Shown piece by piece: positions 59,895 through 64,000 of a stretch of DNA of 64,000 bases (its first letter is position 1; the number at the start of each line of letters is the position of its first letter). The stretch spans positions 5,146,001-5,210,000 of the forward strand of contig OZ245783.1 in NCBI GenBank assembly GCA_965227875.1. Reading direction: 5' to 3'. This stretch comes from G965227875 sp965227875. GTDB taxonomy: Bacteria > Pseudomonadota > Alphaproteobacteria > Rhizobiales > JAJFHC01. Made by a program: the position numbers and the translations under genes. The notes beneath the pieces are model-generated. The model was not told where the DNA came from, ran no database searches, and was given only the letters and a program-made list of their open reading frames with translations.

Positions 59895-61214
59895 ATCGCC
59901 CGGAAAAAGACCAACCTGTCGCGGAGCAAGCGGGGCGAACGCGAGGTGTTCGTCATCGATGGCGCGCGCACGCCGTTTCTCAAGGCGGAGGGCCGGCCGG
60001 GCCCGTTCACGGCCGTCGACCTCGCCGTGCAGGCCGGTCGGCCGCTGCTTGCCCGCCAGCCCTTCGATCCCGGCGAAATAGACGAGGTCATCCTCGGCTG
60101 CGTCAACCCGTCCGCCGACGAGGTGAACCCGGGCCGCGTCGCCGCCCTGCGCCTCGGGTGCGGAACGCAGACGCCGGGCTGGACCGTGCAGCGCAACTGC
60201 GCCTCGGGGATGCAGTCCATCGACACGGCTTACCATTATATCTCGTCGGGCCATGGCGACCTCATCCTGGCCGGGGGAACCGAAGCGCTCAGCCATGCCC
60301 CGCTGCTCTATTCGCGCAAGGCCGTGGACTGGTTCGCTGATCTTTACGCGGCGCGCGGTCTGGCCGACCGGTTCAGGACGTTCGACAAGTTCCGGCTGTC
60401 CATGCTCAAGCCGAGCATTGCCCTGCTTCGCGGCCTGACCGACCCGGTGGTGAAGCTGAACATGGGCCAGACCGCCGAACTGCTCGCACACCGGTTCGGG
60501 ATCAGCCGCGAGGAAGCCGACGAATATGCCGTGAGCAGCCATCATCGTCTTGCCCGCGCCAACGATGAAGGCTGGATGGACGAACGCCTTCCGATGATCG
60601 ATTCCGGCGGCAACGTCTACGAACACGACACCGGTCTGCGCCCGGAAAACTCCATGGACGCCGTCGCCCGGCTCAAACCCGCTTTCGAAAAGCCTGACGG
60701 CAAGGTCACTCCGGGCAACAGTTCACAGATCACCGACGGCGCCTGCTGGGTCATTCTCGCATCCGAAGACGCCGTGGAACGATACGGGCTGGAGCCAATC
60801 GCGCGGATCGTCGACAGCGAATGGGCCGGGCTCGACCCGGCCGTCATGGGTCTAGGACCGGTCCTGAGCGCGACGCCCATGATCGGGCGCAACGGGCTTG
60901 CCGCGCACGACATCGGCGCCTGGGAAATCAACGAGGCCTTCGCCGCACAGGTGCTGGCCTGCCTGAAGGCATGGACCATGCCAGAGTTCTGCCGGGACAT
61001 CCTTGCCCTCGACGAACCGTTCGGCGAAATCGACCGCGACGTGCTCAACGTCGACGGCGGCGCGATCAGTCTCGGCCACCCTGTGGGCACCAGCGGCAAC
61101 AGGATATTCCTGCACGTCATTCACGTGATGAAGCGGCTGAATGCCCGTTTCGGCGTGGCGACCGAATGCATAGGCGGCGGCATGGGCGGTGCCATGCTGC
61201 TGGAGAGGGTCTGA
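59895..61214 (+). CDS. Acetyl-CoA C-acyltransferase (thiolase)
   Basis: A thiolase of about 422-439 residues that cleaves 3-ketoacyl-CoA to shorten fatty acids. The nucleophilic Cys is in RNCASGMQS; the C-terminal His and Cys are in ISLGHPVGTSGNR and TECIGGGMGGAML. From the GTG at 59946 the Cys is residue 85. However, the conserved N-terminal segment (SKRGEREVFVIDGARTPFLKA) begins before this GTG, and AGAGGA at 59881-59886 points to an ATC at 59895 eight bases later. The start is therefore uncertain, and the reported coordinate uses the ATC. It is second in the beta-oxidation operon. Confidence 0.85.
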   Translation: MARKKTNLSRSKRGEREVFVIDGARTPFLKAEGRPGPFTAVDLAVQAGRPLLARQPFDPGEIDEVILGCVNPSADEVNPGRVAALRLGCGTQTPGWTVQRNCASGMQSIDTAYHYISSGHGDLILAGGTEALSHAPLLYSRKAVDWFADLYAARGLADRFRTFDKFRLSMLKPSIALLRGLTDPVVKLNMGQTAELLAHRFGISREEADEYAVSSHHRLARANDEGWMDERLPMIDSGGNVYEHDTGLRPENSMDAVARLKPAFEKPDGKVTPGNSSQITDGACWVILASEDAVERYGLEPIARIVDSEWAGLDPAVMGLGPVLSATPMIGRNGLAAHDIGAWEINEAFAAQVLACLKAWTMPEFCRDILALDEPFGEIDRDVLNVDGGAISLGHPVGTSGNRIFLHVIHVMKRLNARFGVATECIGGGMGGAMLLERV

Positions 61215-61217
61215 GCC

Positions 61218-63347
61218 ATGAACGACTGGACAGACATTCGCGGCAAGGCGCTCGACGCGCTGGCCGAAGATCCGCTCGAACTGGGCGAAACCGAAGACAC
61301 CGGATATCCGGAGGAAAGCGACCTCTCGCACTGGCGCTGGCACATCGATGCCGATGAGGTGGCGTGGCTGCTTCTCGACAAGGCCGACTCGAGCGTGAAC
61401 ACGCTTTCCGAGCCGGTTCTGCGCGAACTCAAGGCCGTCCTGCCCGAGATCATGGAATACAATCCTGCCGGACTGGTCCTGCGTTCCGCCAAGCCGTCCG
61501 GCTTCATGATGGGTGCCGATATCGACGAATTCGACGATATCGTCAGCGTCGACCAGATCGCGCTGCGGATCGACGAGGCGCTTCAGGTTCTGGACGATCT
61601 CGAGAACCTGCCCGTCCCGACCGTCGCGCTCCTGCACGGATTCTGCCTGGGCGGCGGCATGGAACTCGCCCTCGCCTGCACCTACCGGATCGCCCGGCCG
61701 GATGCCAGGATCGGTTTTCCGGAAGTTCTGCTGGGGTTGCATCCGGGGCTCGGCGGCACGTGGCGCAGCCTGCGGCACATGGCGCCCACACAGGCCATTC
61801 CTTTGATGCTCACCGGACGGAACCTGACCGGGGAGAAAGCCAGGAAGGCAGGGCTTGTCGACGACGTCGCGGAAGAAAGACACATGCGCGCCGCGGCAGC
61901 GCGTGCCCTTGGCGGCAAACTGAAACGCCGCAAACAAGGCTGGACCGAGAGCCTCCAGTCCTGGGGGCCCGCGCGCAACTTCATCGCCGGCCGCATGACC
62001 GGGGAAACCGAAAAGAAGGTCCGGCAGGAACACTATCCCGCCCCGTTCGCGCTTATCGACCTGTGGCGCGAACACGCCGGCGCGCCCGAACAGATGCGTC
62101 ATGCCGAGACCCACTCCTTTTCAAAGCTCATCGTCGGGGAGACCGCCCAGAACCTCATTCGCGTGTTTCATCTGCGCGAAAATCTCAAGGCGCTGGCCAA
62201 GGAGACCCCACATGGCATCGAGCATGTCCATGTCATCGGCGCGGGCACCATGGGCGGCGATATCGCGGCGTGGTGCGCCGCTCACGGCTTCCGCGTGACC
62301 CTGGAGGACAGGACCGTGCGCCTCATCGGTCCGGCCATCGGCCGGGCGACGGCGACCTTCGAGCGCCGCCTGAAGGCGGCTCATCTCGTCCGGGACGCGC
62401 ACGACCGGTTGCAGCCGGATCCCGCCGGAGCCGGTCTCTCCCGGGCCGATCTCGTGATCGAGGCCGTCCCCGAGGAACTGGACATCAAGAGAGCGGTCTA
62501 CGAACGGGCCGAGGCGCACATGAAATCGGGCGCCATGCTGGCGACCAACACCTCGAGCATCCAGCTGGAGCGCCTCAGCGCCCTCCTGAAGATGCCCGAA
62601 CGGTTTGTCGGGCTGCATTTCTTCAACCCGGTCGCCAGGATGCCTTTGCTGGAAGTCGTCACCCACGGTGTGCTGCGCTCGCATGAACGCGCTCGTGCGA
62701 CCGCCTTCGCCGCGGCCATCGACAAGTTGCCGCTCCTGGTGAAAAGCGCGCCCGGTTTCCTCGTGAACCGCACGTTGACGCCCTACCTCATGGAGGCCCT
62801 GGTCTGTCTTGACGAAGGCATGAATGCGGAGACGATCGATGAGGCCGCCCTCGCCTTCGGCATGCCCATGGGTCCGATCGAACTCGCCGACCAGGTCGGG
62901 CTCGACGTCTGCCTCCACGTCGCCAGTGTCCTGGCCCAGGAGAACGAGGACTCCTTTCCCGAGATTCCCGCCTGGTTCCGTAAGAAGGTGGACGATGGCG
63001 AGCTTGGCAGAAAATCCGGCAAGGGCCTCTACCGCTACCGCGACGGCAAGCCGGTCAAGTCCGCCCGCAAGACCGGAAAGCCCGATGCCGACCTGACCGA
63101 CCGTCTCATACTGCCGATGGTCAATGCGACGGTCGCCTGCCTGCGTGAGACCATCGTCGAGGATCCCGAGATGGCGGATGCGGGGATCGTCTTCGGTACG
63201 GGTTTCGCGCCCTTCCGCGGCGGGCCGCTCAACTACGCGCGCCAGCGCGGCGTGGACAACGTCATGATGACCCTGCGCAAGCTGCGCGGCATCCACGGTC
63301 CGCGCTTTCTCCCGGACAAGGGATGGCCTCTCATCTCGACGTTCTGA
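61218..63347 (+). CDS. fadJ: Multifunctional fatty acid oxidation protein (enoyl-CoA hydratase/3-hydroxyacyl-CoA dehydrogenase)
   Basis: A 709-residue FadJ/FadB-type enzyme. The crotonase domain (about 40-240) contains LLHGFCLGGGMELALAC and FPEVLLGLHPGLGGTWRSL with the catalytic Glu. The 3-hydroxyacyl-CoA dehydrogenase domain has the NAD motif HVIGAGTMGGDIAAWCAA near residue 340, the EAVPEELDIKRAVY, NTSSIQ and GLHFFNPVARMPL motifs, and a C-terminal HCDH repeat. It hydrates enoyl-CoA and oxidises the product. It begins three bases after the thiolase stop, forming a fadE-thiolase-fadJ operon. The symbol refers to the type. Confidence 0.92.
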   Translation: MNDWTDIRGKALDALAEDPLELGETEDTGYPEESDLSHWRWHIDADEVAWLLLDKADSSVNTLSEPVLRELKAVLPEIMEYNPAGLVLRSAKPSGFMMGADIDEFDDIVSVDQIALRIDEALQVLDDLENLPVPTVALLHGFCLGGGMELALACTYRIARPDARIGFPEVLLGLHPGLGGTWRSLRHMAPTQAIPLMLTGRNLTGEKARKAGLVDDVAEERHMRAAAARALGGKLKRRKQGWTESLQSWGPARNFIAGRMTGETEKKVRQEHYPAPFALIDLWREHAGAPEQMRHAETHSFSKLIVGETAQNLIRVFHLRENLKALAKETPHGIEHVHVIGAGTMGGDIAAWCAAHGFRVTLEDRTVRLIGPAIGRATATFERRLKAAHLVRDAHDRLQPDPAGAGLSRADLVIEAVPEELDIKRAVYERAEAHMKSGAMLATNTSSIQLERLSALLKMPERFVGLHFFNPVARMPLLEVVTHGVLRSHERARATAFAAAIDKLPLLVKSAPGFLVNRTLTPYLMEALVCLDEGMNAETIDEAALAFGMPMGPIELADQVGLDVCLHVASVLAQENEDSFPEIPAWFRKKVDDGELGRKSGKGLYRYRDGKPVKSARKTGKPDADLTDRLILPMVNATVACLRETIVEDPEMADAGIVFGTGFAPFRGGPLNYARQRGVDNVMMTLRKLRGIHGPRFLPDKGWPLISTF

Positions 63348-63471
63348 CCGGCGGATCTTCGACGGTTCATCGCCGGTTCATCGGCGCTGCCGTTTGTTTG
63401 GGCTGCCCGGAAACAGGCTGATATTCTCTGAAGCAGAGCACCGAATCGTGCCGAAGACAGAGGTCCGACTT

Positions 63472-64000
63472 ATGACTTACGGGTCTGGAAGCAAATTCTC
63501 CGTTCTCGCCTTCGCGGCCGCCGCTATGATCGCTGTGGTCTGGCCGGCCGTTTCGCCGGCGCAGTACGTGCCGCCCTATTACGACGGTTATGACGATGAC
63601 GGCTTCGGCCCGCCGGAAGGCGACGACCGGTACGACTCGCAGGACGGATTTTCCGAGGCCCCGCGACGCCCGGCTGTCGCGGCAGGCGGCGGGTTCGACC
63701 TGTCTATTTCCGTGCGCCGCATATCCGGAGACTGCGAGGCGCAGTCCGAGTGCACGATCTCGATCGGCATTTCCAACAGCGGTCCCCGCCGGTTTCGCGG
63801 ACTTCTGTGGCTGCGCGGCAACGTGCGCCCCAACCGCGGCGCGCGGATCGTCCGCATCGGCCCGCAAGGCTGGCGCTGTACCCAGGTCGGCGCCAGCAGC
63901 TATTGCAGCCGCAACGTGCGCAGGCTCGATCCGGGCGAGACGGTGGTGCTGGAGACGGCCTATCGCCTGCCGAGGACGGCCTCCTCCCGGCCGCTTTCCG
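63472..64000 (+). CDS. Secreted protein, partial at window end
   Basis: An open frame of 176 codons running past the window edge. The signal peptide (MTYGSGSKFSVLAFAAAAMIAVVWPAVSPA) is followed by an acidic tyrosine/glycine-rich segment (about 30-75) and a domain beginning GGGFDLSISVRRISGDC with four cysteines (SGDCEAQSEC, WRCTQ, YCSRN). The pattern LDPGETVVLETAYRLPR resembles DUF11-type beta-sandwich domains. The function is unknown. AGAGG upstream supports the ATG at 63472. Confidence 0.7.
   Translation, partial: MTYGSGSKFSVLAFAAAAMIAVVWPAVSPAQYVPPYYDGYDDDGFGPPEGDDRYDSQDGFSEAPRRPAVAAGGGFDLSISVRRISGDCEAQSECTISIGISNSGPRRFRGLLWLRGNVRPNRGARIVRIGPQGWRCTQVGASSYCSRNVRRLDPGETVVLETAYRLPRTASSRPLS

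Overview
The window is a GC-rich chromosomal stretch from an alphaproteobacterium, most likely Hyphomicrobiales (Rhizobiales) or a close relative. This placement rests on lineage-typical small families: DUF3126 beside cysE, PAS_5, zf-CHCC, a DUF6949-like protein, a BTLCP transglutaminase-like protease and DUF1194. The coding style (high-GC third positions, frequent GTG/TTG starts, four-base overlaps) fits too. No rRNA, CRISPR array, prophage or complete insertion sequence was seen. One tRNA, tRNA-Leu(TAA), is present.

Layout. 0-23 kb is mostly housekeeping: a rhomboid protease, PAS and PilZ proteins, gamma carbonic anhydrase, cysE, alpha/beta hydrolases, gpt, tRNA-Leu followed by a block of palindromic repeats, DUF533, a lipid kinase, a CinA-type protein, a stand-alone actin-like ATPase, sfsA-map-radC, an EamA exporter divergent from a MocR regulator, and a LysR regulator upstream of ampG. 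23-33 kb is a corrinoid-dependent methyl-transfer module: an MttB-family methyltransferase without an in-frame amber codon, homocysteine methyltransferase, methyltetrahydrofolate:corrinoid methyltransferase, a corrinoid-binding protein, a RACo-like ferredoxin/ASKHA activator, DUF1638 and a 'virulence factor' family protein. It also holds GFA and argE genes and a second palindromic repeat block. 33-37 kb has a membrane adenylate cyclase with a short coupled upstream ORF, an acyl-CoA dehydrogenase, a GST and an SDR. 37-46.6 kb is one leftward molybdenum hydroxylase (cox-like) operon: coxG, S, L, M, D, E, two XdhC half-proteins and a MoeA-like/MobA-like fusion. 46.8-54 kb has a MetE-like methionine synthase followed by an apparent inserted segment (TAXI-TRAP transporter, amidohydrolase, esterase), which ends in a 210-bp second copy of the 3' end of the MetE-like gene. 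54-64 kb has a PAPS-reductase-like gene, a tartrate/malate-type dehydrogenase, DUF1194, another hydrolase, a beta-oxidation set (fadE, thiolase, FadJ-type multifunctional enzyme) and a secreted protein cut by the window edge.

The most interesting system is the 23-33 kb module. It has the parts of an anaerobe-style quaternary-amine demethylation pathway (substrate methyltransferase, corrinoid protein, methyl acceptors, reductive activator). Four of its proteins (MttB-like, MeTr, activator, DUF1638) carry arginine-rich terminal tails, while the corrinoid protein has a strongly acidic N-terminus. This suggests, by inference, charge-based docking around the corrinoid hub. Second is the inserted catabolic segment at 47.9-53.8 kb. 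Third is the lone actin-like ATPase. Product names come from motif recognition by eye, and no database search was run.
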